Shown: in pieces, positions 7,683 to 15,698 of the stretch | Numbering within the stretch: the first letter of the stretch is position 1 | Layout: each line of letters opens with the position of its first letter | Source of the DNA: Clostridiales bacterium | GTDB lineage: Bacteria > Bacillota > Clostridia > Lachnospirales > Lachnospiraceae | NCBI GenBank assembly: GCA_022770525.1 | Contig: JALEHN010000038.1 | Coordinates: 1-32,087, forward strand | Reading direction: 5' to 3' | Length of the DNA stretch: 32,087 nt | Position numbers and translations under genes: made by a program | The notes under the pieces: generated by a model | What the model was told of the DNA's origin: nothing | Seen by the model: the letters and a program-made list of their open reading frames with translations, nothing else | Databases searched by the model: none

Positions 7683-8355
7683 GTTCCACCGTCCCATGGG
7701 CAGCACGCTTATCACGAATAAGGTCACGAAGCCTTGCCGCCTCTTCGTATTCTTCACCTGCGACAGCCTGTGACAGCATCAACTGCAGATGTCCGATATC
7801 ATCTTCACGATTATTCTCCTGCCGGTCAGTTTCCTGATTTTTTTCTTTGCCGGCCGTTTCCAAAGCCTTCTCATCCTGTATATCTTCAGTAATGTCAATA
7901 TGCTCAGGTAAATCCTGCGCATCATTTTTCATCGGCTTAAACTCCGGTATATCCACAAATACCTCCTGAAACGGCGGTTCCTTACCGATATGCTGACTGC
8001 TGCCCTGCATCTGATTAAGGCACGGGTCAAGAATCAGGCCGAATGTCTTGTAGCAGTCATGGCAGCCAAGCTTTCCGTATTTCAAAAATTCATTATATGT
8101 CATCTTGCATGAAGGACAAATGAAGTTTGTTTTCTTCATATCTTTATCATTCATACCTGAATCATATTCCATAATCATATTGGACAACAGGGCAGCCAGC
8201 AGTCCGCCCGGCAAAACAGCAAAATGTCTGCTGTCCAGACCTGTATACTTTGCGGCACATGCTTCGCATAAATGCTTTTCATTTTTCGTGCCGTTGGTGA
8301 TTTCCGTATATGAAATCACTGCTTCATTGACCTGACAAATATCACACAGCATCAT
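7675..8355 (-). CDS. mcsA: McsA-like zinc-finger protein with UVR domain
   Basis: Partner of McsB and ClpC in heat-stress control, 226 residues. N-terminal CxxC pairs are intact: C4/C7 with C30/C33, and C80/C83 with C98/C101, consistent with two zinc sites. The C terminus has a UVR motif (about 185-216, EEYEEAARLRDLIRDKR), the usual ClpC/McsB-contacting part. A charged, low-complexity linker of about 65 residues (roughly 120-185) joins them, longer than I recall for Bacillus McsA. The start at 8355 has AAAGGAG seven bases upstream. It begins 17 bp after gntR and overlaps mcsB by 8 bp, so the genes are one transcription unit. No kinase activity is expected of McsA itself; it normally activates McsB, whose active site looks lost here. 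Confidence 0.9.
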   Translation of the reverse strand: MMLCDICQVNEAVISYTEITNGTKNEKHLCEACAAKYTGLDSRHFAVLPGGLLAALLSNMIMEYDSGMNDKDMKKTNFICPSCKMTYNEFLKYGKLGCHDCYKTFGLILDPCLNQMQGSSQHIGKEPPFQEVFVDIPEFKPMKNDAQDLPEHIDITEDIQDEKALETAGKEKNQETDRQENNREDDIGHLQLMLSQAVAGEEYEEAARLRDLIRDKRAAHGTVEHE

Positions 8356-8372
8356 CGACCAACTCCTTTGTT

Positions 8373-8747
8373 CTATTTTTGACCAAAGTCATCCATAATC
8401 TCATCAATCAGTGCATGAACTTCATTTCTGTCTATATTTTTGCATATGGCCTCAGCCAGTAAAATCTGAAGATTCTCGGCAAGCCGCTGCATCGCCAGTA
8501 CTTTGTCATAATCAAGGGCGATCACCGCACCGCGGCGTCTGTCCAGCTTCACAAAGCCTTCCTGCTTTAATACACTATATGCTTTATTGACCGTATGCAT
8601 GTTAATCCCTATATTTTCTGCCAGTTGACGCACCGACGGCAGCTGCTCTCCATCTTCAATCTGTGATGTGGCTATACCGATAATAATCTGATTTCTAAGC
8701 TGAAGATAAATCGCCTCATCACTGTTAAAGTCAATTTTCAATATCAT
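8373..8747 (-). CDS. GntR-family repressor, YtrA type, first gene of the clp operon
   Basis: A 124-residue DNA-binding protein with an N-terminal winged helix (about 10-78; QLPSVRQLAENIGINMHTVNKAYSVL, GFVKLDRRRGAVI) and only a short helical tail (LAMQRLAENLQILLAEAI). This is the YtrA subfamily layout, which lacks a large ligand domain. The start at 8747 is chosen because GGTGATCAG precedes that ATG and the longer frame upstream would run through the promoter. The gene occupies the place of ctsR at the head of mcsA-mcsB-clpC. A promoter lies just upstream with an 8-bp-arm palindrome over its -10 (8790-8810), so self-repression and control of the whole clp unit are likely. YtrA-type regulators usually sit beside ABC transporters, so the pairing with clp genes is unusual. 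Confidence 0.88.
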   Translation of the reverse strand: MILKIDFNSDEAIYLQLRNQIIIGIATSQIEDGEQLPSVRQLAENIGINMHTVNKAYSVLKQEGFVKLDRRRGAVIALDYDKVLAMQRLAENLQILLAEAICKNIDRNEVHALIDEIMDDFGQK

Positions 8748-8789
8748 CTGATCACCGCTTTCTTCCTGTGTAGATTCATGCGTTACACC

Positions 8790-8810
8790 TGTTATATATA
8801 TAATATAACA
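8790..8810 (-). promoter_or_regulatory. Palindromic operator over the gntR-clp promoter -10 region
   Basis: TGTTATAT-N5-ATATAACA, perfect 8-bp arms, covering the -10 box (8800-8805). Symmetric AT-rich sites of this form suit a dimeric GntR protein, so the adjacent gntR product is the likely ligand. Confidence 0.6.
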
Positions 8811-8828
8811 ATGTATATCATTTGTCAA
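8800..8828 (-). promoter_or_regulatory. Sigma-A promoter of gntR-mcsA-mcsB-clpC
   Basis: Minus-strand TTGACA (8823-8828), 17-bp spacer, TATTAT (8800-8805); the start codon is about 50 bp downstream. No CtsR box (paired GGTCAAA) overlaps it. Confidence 0.8.
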
Positions 8829-8842
8829 TCCCGGTTCGGATG

Positions 8843-8903
8843 ATAAAACGCCGCCCGATGCACACAAAATAATTTCAACTCTTTGTATACCCCGGACGGC
8901 GTT
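8843..8903 (-). terminator. Terminator after tetR
   Basis: Arms 8847-8857 and 8893-8903 form an 11-bp stem (AACGCCGCCCG against CGGACGGCGTT, one mismatch) with a ~35-nt loop. On the minus strand TTTTATC follows; on the plus strand ACGTTTTTTT follows. It separates the RND/tetR unit from the gntR promoter. The loop is long for a classic terminator. Confidence 0.6.
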
Positions 8904-8911
8904 ACGTTTTT

Positions 8912-9529
8912 TTACTTTGACTGTAATGCTGCCACCGTCATTTTGTAAAGATACTGTACCTGCATTTCCTGGTCAGCCATATTCAATCTGTTCAATACAC
9001 AGTTCATTGGTCCGAAAATCGTCTGTAAAAGTGATAAAAATACATACGGAACATATTTTTGATCATAGGTATCCGGTAAAATACCTTCTTTGACCGCACA
9101 CTGTATAAAATCATCGACGACCTTTGTGAAATAGGAAATGTTAATCTGTTCTTCCTCGAAGATTGATTTAATGTATACCTGCATTTCTTTTGAGGAAGAC
9201 ACCATCATCATCACTTTTTCGAACATACTGCCTGTATTTTCATATTTTGCAGCTGTTTCAAGCAGTGAACGGATTTTAGTTTCCAGCGTCTTCTCTTCTG
9301 CCATAGATCTGACAATTTTTTCCAGAAGCATTTTATACCCGTATATCAGTGATTTGGCAATAATTTCTTCTTTTGAAGAAAAATAATCGTATGTCGTACC
9401 TTTACCTATTCCCGCCGCTCTGGCAATGTCTGCCACAGTCAGTGTCGTGATATCCTTTCCGTGGTGCATCAGTGTCAGTACAGCTTCATAAACGGCAATA
9501 GCCTTTGGATAAAGATCTTTTGACTGCAT
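8912..9529 (-). CDS. TetR/AcrR-family repressor of the adjacent RND pump
   Basis: A 205-residue one-component regulator. The N-terminal helix-turn-helix is at about 29-52 (LTVADIARAAGIGKGTTYDYFSSK, the typical TetR signature). The remaining helical part would form the ligand-binding and dimer domain (two MMMVSS/FLSLLQTIF-type hydrophobic helices). It starts 9 bp after the stop of the RND pump gene, whose final codons supply the GAGGAGTGA ribosome site, so the two are co-transcribed. A TetR-type palindrome (13683-13698) lies just after the operon promoter. The expected circuit is autorepression relieved by a pump substrate or other effector; that effector cannot be read from the sequence. Confidence 0.93.
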   Translation of the reverse strand: MQSKDLYPKAIAVYEAVLTLMHHGKDITTLTVADIARAAGIGKGTTYDYFSSKEEIIAKSLIYGYKMLLEKIVRSMAEEKTLETKIRSLLETAAKYENTGSMFEKVMMMVSSSKEMQVYIKSIFEEEQINISYFTKVVDDFIQCAVKEGILPDTYDQKYVPYVFLSLLQTIFGPMNCVLNRLNMADQEMQVQYLYKMTVAALQSK

Positions 9530-9538
9530 CTTCCGATA

Positions 9539-12500
9539 TCACTCCTCTGTATGTTCATCTAAATAAACTTTTCTTTCTTTTCTATTAAAAATATCATAAA
9601 CAACAGGTACAAGGTACAGCGTCAGCAGCGTACCGTAAATCATACCTCCGATGGTTACGATGGCCATCGGCTGCACAAGTTCACTTCCGTCTCCAAATCC
9701 CATGGCCATTGTGGACATGGCAAGAATCGTTGTCAATGCTGTCATAAGAATCGGGCGGAGTCTTGTACGTCCGGTTTCAACTAAAGCGTCCTTCTTTGAC
9801 ATGCCGCCGTCCCGAAGCTGATTCACATAATCCACAAAAACAATACCATTATTTACAATAATACCGCACAGCATGACAAAGCCGACAAGAGCGATCACAC
9901 TTAACCGGTTGCCTGTGAATAAGAGACCGAGGAAACCGCCCGTAAACGCAAGGGGTATTGTAAACATTACGATAAACGGTGAAAGCAATGACTGGAACTG
10001 AGCGACCATAATCAGATACATAATCAGTATACCAAGTGCCAGCAGCTGTCCAAGCTGACCAAAAGCTTCGTTGATTGTTTCATTCTCCCCCGAAAACTCA
10101 ACTGTATAGCCTTCCGGAAGCGCATAATCACTGACAGCCTTCTGAAACTCTCTCGTTAAAAGTGTTGCGTTATGATCATCATCTATACTGCACGATACTG
10201 TAATCTGACGCTGCGAAGCATCATGTCTGATTGATGAAAGTCCAGTATCGTCCGAGATATCTGCGATATCTTTCAGTGCCACTTCTTTTTGCCCGCCGTT
10301 TTGATCTGTACCGGACAGCTTCAGATTTTTAATATCTTCACGGTCCATTGCTTCATCAGAGGCATCAGTCACATAAATCTTATATTCCTCTGTATCTGTC
10401 GTCAGTGTTGTCGCCGCTGACGGTGATGCCACAACAGCTGCAATCTGCTGATACACCTGAGCTACTGTAAGATTATAAGCCATAGCTTTCTCTTTATCGA
10501 CAGAGATACGCAGTTCCCGCGACGGTTTTTCCTGACCGTCTGACACATCTGTTGTACCTTCGATATTTTTAAGTATTTCAGCATAATCTGTCGCAATTGC
10601 TTTTAATGTATCAATATCGCGTCCTTTAATCATTACAGAAATACCTGAGCCGCCAAGGGCTGACATATCCATCGTCGAACCGCTGGCTGAAACTTCACAT
10701 TCAAGATCCTGTGTTTGATCTTCAATCTCCCGGGCAATCTCATCGCTGCTCATATCCCTCTGATCAGCCAATATGACATAAAACGAAAGACTGTCTGTGG
10801 AAGTTTTACCCATCGAAGACATCATACTTAGTGAAGAACCAAGCATGGCACCTGTTTCTTCAACACCGTCAATTGCCATAATTCTTTCCATAATTTCATC
10901 AGCCATTGCAGTGGCCTGGTCAAAAGTTGTATCTTCATCCATCTTAACCGAGACAGAAATCTGAGGCGAATCCATGCTTCCCATAAATTCAAATCCCCGG
11001 ACGATAACACTTGCGACACTTCCCACAAGCAAAACGGCAACCGCAATAAGTACGACCGGTTTATGCCCTAACATCCATCGAAGAGACTTTTCATATCTAT
11101 TGAGTATTTTATCAAAAAGCGGATGGGATGTTTCCCTGCTTTTTCCAAGCACCGTTGATGCCATCATCGGCACAACGGTCAGTGCCACAATAAGGCTTGC
11201 CAGCAGCGAATAGGCAATGGTAAGTACAAGATCCACAAACAGCTGTTTTGTGATACCCTCAACAAATACGATCGGCGCCCATATACAAACTGTTGTCAAT
11301 GTTGATGCTGCTATGGCCGCAGTCACCTGTTTTGCCCCCTCAATGGCCGCTTTTTTAACAGGCACACCGGAATTTCTCAGTCTGTAAATATTTTCAATAA
11401 CAACAATAGAGTTATCCACAAGCATTCCGACGCCAAGCGCAAGACCGGATAACGAAATGATATTCATTGTCACGCCTGAAAAATACATCAGCGCAATGGC
11501 AAAAATAACACTGACCGGTATGGAAATCGCAACAACAAGTGTCGGCCGTATATCTTTAAGGAAGATAAAGAGAATAATAATGGCCAGTATCGCGCCGATA
11601 ATCAGGTTATTTAAAACAGAATCAATGACAAGATCAATATAAATACCCTGATCCATTAATGCTGTAATTTCAACGCCGTATTCAGCCACTTTATCCGATG
11701 CCATATATTCTCTGACTCTTTTTGCCACATCCGCCGTTGAATAACCGTTCTGCTTTTCCACAGATATCAAAACGCCCGGATTACCGTTCATTTTCGCGTA
11801 TACTTCACCGCTGTTGTCCGTCACTGCAATATCCGCCACATCTTTTAAGCAGACAACGCCGAGATCCTGATCCGACAGATCCATAATCACAAGGTTTCCG
11901 ATATCTTCGTCGTCGGCAAATTTATCACCGACACGGACAAGATAATCCCGGCCTTCTTCAGTCACATATCCTGCAGGCATGGCAAAGTTTTGCGCCGTTA
12001 AAAGACCCTTAACCATATCTTTTGTCAGAATACCTGTAATATCCGCTTTTTCCAGTGTACTGTCTTTTGTTTGATCAAGCTCTGCCTGTGACTGGGTGAT
12101 CTGCATTTCACCCATGGAAAGCTTTGCTTCAGCAACACTCATCTGAATCGTTGCAAGAGCCTTTTTTTCACTGAGGGTTGCCATCGCCTGATTTAATGTC
12201 ATCTTTCCTGCATCAATCTGTGCCTGCGCCTCTTTAATCGCCTGGCGTCCTGCGGCAATGGCTTCCTTTCCCGCCTGAATCTGTGCTTTTTTCTCGCCAA
12301 GGTCACCAAGGGTTGACTTAAGTTCTTCTTTTGCTTTTTGAACAGCCTCCAGCTGCTGTATCGCCGCTGCCAGTTCTTCATAAACCTGATCCAGCTGTTT
12401 TTCCAGTTCAGGCTTACTTTCCACAGCCGCCTTTAAAGTCTCAAGTGCAGCAATCTTTGCTTCAATTTCAGTTTTCCTTGTCTGAGCCTCTAAAAGCTTC

Positions 12501-13582
12501 TGCGCTTTTTCCGCTTCCGGTAATTCAGTATTTGCGCTGATCGCCTCAATCTCCGCTTCAACGGCTGATTTCTGAGATTTCAGACTTTCCAGGGCAGCAT
12601 CACCGCCTGCTTCGTCATACTTCTTTTGCACATTGTTAATTTGCTCTTCCAGTGTCTGAATCGCAGCTTCTCTTGCAGCTTTGACCGCCGCAAGTTCCGC
12701 CTCACTTGCCAGAAGTTGATTCAGCTGTTCCTCGGCTGCCGTAAGCAATGCTTCCATTTGAAGTAATTCTTTTTCCTGGGCATCTATTTCCGAAGACTTG
12801 ACTGCCAGCTGGGTCTCTCCCGAAGTTACCTGATCCTTGCCGTTATTTAACTGCGCTTCCGCTTCGGCAAGCTGACCGGCTGCCGCGTTTTTCCCGCTTT
12901 CCAGCTGCGCTTTGCCACTTTCAATCTCACTTTTTGCCTGATCGATTTTTTCCTGTGCCTCATCAAATTTTCCGTTGATCTTATCCATCAGCCGATCATT
13001 TAATGCTTCAATTTTTTCATCACTTAAAACGACCTGTATGGATGATTCAATAAGACCGGTGGCACTGACAGATGCAACACCGTCAATACTGCCAATATCC
13101 GTACTGATTTTTTCATTATAAAGTTCAGAAACTTCGGCCGTCGTCATCCCTTCACCTGATACAGCCGCCATCATCACAGGCATCATATCCGGATTGATTT
13201 TCATAATAATCGGCGAACCGATCCCGTCGGGCCAGTAAGACTCGATCATATCAAGACTTTCCCTCATTTCTATCGTCACTGAATCCATATTGGCATTTGT
13301 ATTGAATTCCAGTATAACCATAGACAGATTTTCGCTTGAAGTTGAGGTGATATGCTTAATATTACTTACAGTTGCCATTGATGACTCAACCGCATCAGTG
13401 ACCACAGTTTCCACCTGCTCCGGACTTGCCCCCGGATAAGTCGTCAAAACAATCGCATACGGAAAGTTCATACTTGGCAGAAGATCTGTTGACAGCTTCG
13501 TAAATGATACAACGCCCAATATAATCACAATTAAAACTGCCACAACAACTGTATATGGCTTTTTAACGCTGAATTTAGACAC
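9539..13582 (-). CDS. RND-family efflux transporter with large extracytoplasmic coiled-coil insertion
   Basis: Proton-driven membrane pump of 1347 residues; usual RND pumps are near 1030. TM1 is at about 10-29. After the first loop, a cluster of membrane helices includes the TM4 motif GVGMLVDNSIVVIENI with the conserved proton-relay aspartate. The second half repeats this (CGIIVNNGIVFVDYVNQLR). The excess length is one insertion at about 200-505, rich in A, E, K and Q with heptad-like spacing. It sits where the docking domain begins in AcrB, between SDEKIEAL and GILTKDMVKGLLTAQNFAMPAGYV. Gram-positives have no TolC, so the insertion may act as an internal adaptor reaching into the wall (inference). 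The start is GTG at 13582-13580 behind GGGAGGAAATAA. It is the first gene of the pump-tetR operon and is probably repressed by that TetR protein. Confidence 0.93.
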   Translation of the reverse strand: MSKFSVKKPYTVVVAVLIVIILGVVSFTKLSTDLLPSMNFPYAIVLTTYPGASPEQVETVVTDAVESSMATVSNIKHITSTSSENLSMVILEFNTNANMDSVTIEMRESLDMIESYWPDGIGSPIIMKINPDMMPVMMAAVSGEGMTTAEVSELYNEKISTDIGSIDGVASVSATGLIESSIQVVLSDEKIEALNDRLMDKINGKFDEAQEKIDQAKSEIESGKAQLESGKNAAAGQLAEAEAQLNNGKDQVTSGETQLAVKSSEIDAQEKELLQMEALLTAAEEQLNQLLASEAELAAVKAAREAAIQTLEEQINNVQKKYDEAGGDAALESLKSQKSAVEAEIEAISANTELPEAEKAQKLLEAQTRKTEIEAKIAALETLKAAVESKPELEKQLDQVYEELAAAIQQLEAVQKAKEELKSTLGDLGEKKAQIQAGKEAIAAGRQAIKEAQAQIDAGKMTLNQAMATLSEKKALATIQMSVAEAKLSMGEMQITQSQAELDQTKDSTLEKADITGILTKDMVKGLLTAQNFAMPAGYVTEEGRDYLVRVGDKFADDEDIGNLVIMDLSDQDLGVVCLKDVADIAVTDNSGEVYAKMNGNPGVLISVEKQNGYSTADVAKRVREYMASDKVAEYGVEITALMDQGIYIDLVIDSVLNNLIIGAILAIIILFIFLKDIRPTLVVAISIPVSVIFAIALMYFSGVTMNIISLSGLALGVGMLVDNSIVVIENIYRLRNSGVPVKKAAIEGAKQVTAAIAASTLTTVCIWAPIVFVEGITKQLFVDLVLTIAYSLLASLIVALTVVPMMASTVLGKSRETSHPLFDKILNRYEKSLRWMLGHKPVVLIAVAVLLVGSVASVIVRGFEFMGSMDSPQISVSVKMDEDTTFDQATAMADEIMERIMAIDGVEETGAMLGSSLSMMSSMGKTSTDSLSFYVILADQRDMSSDEIAREIEDQTQDLECEVSASGSTMDMSALGGSGISVMIKGRDIDTLKAIATDYAEILKNIEGTTDVSDGQEKPSRELRISVDKEKAMAYNLTVAQVYQQIAAVVASPSAATTLTTDTEEYKIYVTDASDEAMDREDIKNLKLSGTDQNGGQKEVALKDIADISDDTGLSSIRHDASQRQITVSCSIDDDHNATLLTREFQKAVSDYALPEGYTVEFSGENETINEAFGQLGQLLALGILIMYLIMVAQFQSLLSPFIVMFTIPLAFTGGFLGLLFTGNRLSVIALVGFVMLCGIIVNNGIVFVDYVNQLRDGGMSKKDALVETGRTRLRPILMTALTTILAMSTMAMGFGDGSELVQPMAIVTIGGMIYGTLLTLYLVPVVYDIFNRKERKVYLDEHTEE

Positions 13583-13682
13583 ACTTATTTCCTCCCTGCT
13601 GTTTGCTTTTTTAGTCTCTTATGCGAACTGTCAGTATGCATTTAAAATGAACTGACCCTTTGTCCGCGATGCCACTCTCCGG

Positions 13683-13698
13683 CCGACCAGTCGGTCGG
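13683..13698 (-). promoter_or_regulatory. TetR-type operator of the RND pump operon
   Basis: Palindrome CCGACC-AGTC-GGTCGG with 6-bp arms, centred about 20 bp downstream of the -10 box. The GACCGACTGGTC core is a common TetR-family operator form in Firmicutes. The most likely binder is the TetR protein encoded at the end of the same operon. Confidence 0.75.
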
Positions 13699-13710
13699 AA
13701 ATCTATCTAC

Positions 13711-13739
13711 ATTATACGCATAATGATATCATATTTCAA
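13711..13739 (-). promoter_or_regulatory. Sigma-A promoter of the RND pump-tetR operon
   Basis: Minus-strand TTGAAA (13734-13739), 17-bp spacer, TATAAT (13711-13716). The transcript start would lie just before the TetR palindrome, leaving a ~120-nt leader with no other clear structure. Confidence 0.85.
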
Positions 13740-13802
13740 TAAAATAAATATAAAGTTTTTCCGTATCGAATGCGTCATTTTTCATACGAAACAAAGAGGC
13801 TT

Positions 13803-13840
13803 AAAAAAACAGCCCGGGCAAGTTTCCTTACTTCGGACTG
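13803..13840 (-). terminator. Terminator after the ABC exporter gene
   Basis: Minus-strand stem CAGTCCG/CGGGCTG (one G-U pair) with an inner AAGT/ACTT pair and loop AAGGAA, followed by seven Ts. It begins 8 bp past the exporter stop codon and isolates it from the pump promoter. Confidence 0.8.
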
Positions 13841-13847
13841 TGTGTAT

Positions 13848-15614
13848 TTATGCCTTAAATGACATTTGATATAAGCCGGCATAAATGCCGTTTTTGTCCA
13901 TCAGCTGTTTATGACTGCCTTCCTCCGCGATGCCGTTTTCCGTCAAAACAATAATACGTTTTGCATTTTTAATCGTTGACAGGCGGTGTGCGATGACGAA
14001 AGTTGTCCGGTTTTTTGCCAGCTTTTCAAGAGATTCCTGAACAACATGTTCACTTTCATTATCCAGTGCCGAAGTCGCCTCATCAAAAATAAGTACAGGC
14101 GGATTTTTAAGGAATACCCTGGCAATGGAAAGGCGCTGTTTTTGTCCGCCTGAAAGTTTAACGCCCCTCTGACCGACATAAGTATCATAACCCTGGGGCA
14201 GTTCCATAATAAAATCATGGGCATTGGCATTTTTTGCCGCTTCAATAATCTCTTCATCGGTGGCATCAAGCTTGCCGTAGCGGATATTGTCACGGACCGT
14301 ACCGGTAAACAAATAGACATCCTGCTGCACCATACCAATATTTGAGCGCAGTGACTTTAACGTCACATCTCTGATATCCATACCGTCAATTGTAATCTTT
14401 CCGGATGTAACATCAAAAAATCTCGGAATCAGGTTGCACATCGTTGTTTTTCCGACGCCGGATGTGCCCACAAGCGCCACATAATCACCGGCATCAACTT
14501 TCAGGTTCAGATTTGCCAGAACGTTTTCGTTTGCATCTTCGTATTTAAACGCAACGTCATCAAACTCAATATTTCCCTCGACATGATCAAGGACAACCGC
14601 ATCCGGTTTTTCTTTAATATCCGGCTCAATATCCATAATTTCACGAAATCTCGCATAACCGGTAGCACCATCCTGAAACTGTTCCGTAAAGTTTGTCAGC
14701 TTCTTTATAGGATCTACAAAGTTGCTGATATACAAAACAAAAGTCAGAAGATCTGTCACAGCAATTTTATCGGCTGCAATAAATAATGTTCCCGCTATGA
14801 CAACAACAACCGTAATCAGTGTTGTCAGCGCATTCATTCCCGAAAAAAATCCGGCCATATATTTATAGGTAATCCGTTTACTTTCACCGTAACGGCGGTT
14901 GCCTTCTTTGAATTTACAGATTTCCTCTTCTTCGTTGGCAAAAGATTTGACGACACGGATACCTGACAGATTATCCTCAAGTCCTTCATTGATACCGGCC
15001 ATATTGGCGCGGTTTTTAGCAAAAGCTTTATTCATTTTGCCGTTGTATACAATTGCAAAAATAAGAATGACAGGAATAAAAGCAAAAACAATCAGTGTCA
15101 GCCAGACATTAATGTTAAGGAGTATTCCAAGGGCACCAAAAAGCTTGATCAGAGAAATAACAATGTCCTCCGGACCATGATGAAATAATTCTGTAATGTT
15201 AAACAAATCGTTTGTCAGTCTTGACATCAGCTGCCCCGTCTTCTGATTGTTATAAAATCCAAAAGACAGCTCCTGGTAATGGGTAAACAATTCTTCCCTA
15301 AGGTCACATTCCATATATGTGCCCATTAAATGGCCTTTGGCAGTGACAAAATGATTGCAGATATAATCAAGAATCACAAGACCGATCATCAGGACACAAA
15401 GCTTCATAATGATAGCCACTGCTTCATTTGTACTGTACACACCTAAAACATTATTTGTAATATACCGGATAATCAGCGGATAGACCAAAGATATGGCCGC
15501 AACGATAAATGCGCAGAACATATCCATTAAAAACAGCCCCATATACGGTTTATAATAAGCAAAAAAACGCTTGTCAAGCATATGCTTCTTATGATTTACT
15601 TGTTCGTTTTTCAT
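13848..15614 (-). CDS. ABC exporter, fused membrane and ATPase domains (MsbA/LmrA-like half transporter)
   Basis: The 588-residue protein is the normal size for a homodimeric exporter. Six membrane helices fill about 25-330 (first: GLFLMDMFCAFIVAAISLVYPLII; later LTLIVFAFIPVILIFAIVY and TLITVVVVIAGTLFIA). The C-terminal ATPase has Walker A GTSGVGKTT, signature LSGGQKQR, Walker B VLIFDEATSALD and switch histidine in IAHRLSTI, all intact. The start has the site AAGGGAGGCTTTATT. It begins 84 bp after the ABC-F gene and may be co-transcribed with it; no convincing separate promoter is visible in the gap. Substrate unknown: lipids, peptides and drugs are all possible. It could pair with a second half transporter, but none is encoded here. 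Confidence 0.94.
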   Translation of the reverse strand: MKNEQVNHKKHMLDKRFFAYYKPYMGLFLMDMFCAFIVAAISLVYPLIIRYITNNVLGVYSTNEAVAIIMKLCVLMIGLVILDYICNHFVTAKGHLMGTYMECDLREELFTHYQELSFGFYNNQKTGQLMSRLTNDLFNITELFHHGPEDIVISLIKLFGALGILLNINVWLTLIVFAFIPVILIFAIVYNGKMNKAFAKNRANMAGINEGLEDNLSGIRVVKSFANEEEEICKFKEGNRRYGESKRITYKYMAGFFSGMNALTTLITVVVVIAGTLFIAADKIAVTDLLTFVLYISNFVDPIKKLTNFTEQFQDGATGYARFREIMDIEPDIKEKPDAVVLDHVEGNIEFDDVAFKYEDANENVLANLNLKVDAGDYVALVGTSGVGKTTMCNLIPRFFDVTSGKITIDGMDIRDVTLKSLRSNIGMVQQDVYLFTGTVRDNIRYGKLDATDEEIIEAAKNANAHDFIMELPQGYDTYVGQRGVKLSGGQKQRLSIARVFLKNPPVLIFDEATSALDNESEHVVQESLEKLAKNRTTFVIAHRLSTIKNAKRIIVLTENGIAEEGSHKQLMDKNGIYAGLYQMSFKA

Positions 15615-15698
15615 AATAAAGCCTCCCTTTATTTTTCTCAGATGTTCTTATGCTGTGATGACTGATTCAATTGATACAATGCCAGCCATACAGGAAAA

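Noticed and set aside
8356-8390. CtsR operator (GGTCAAA) before mcsA
   Set aside because: Only one half-site is present and it lies in the last codons of gntR (DDFGQK); the second half-site does not match and it is not at a promoter.
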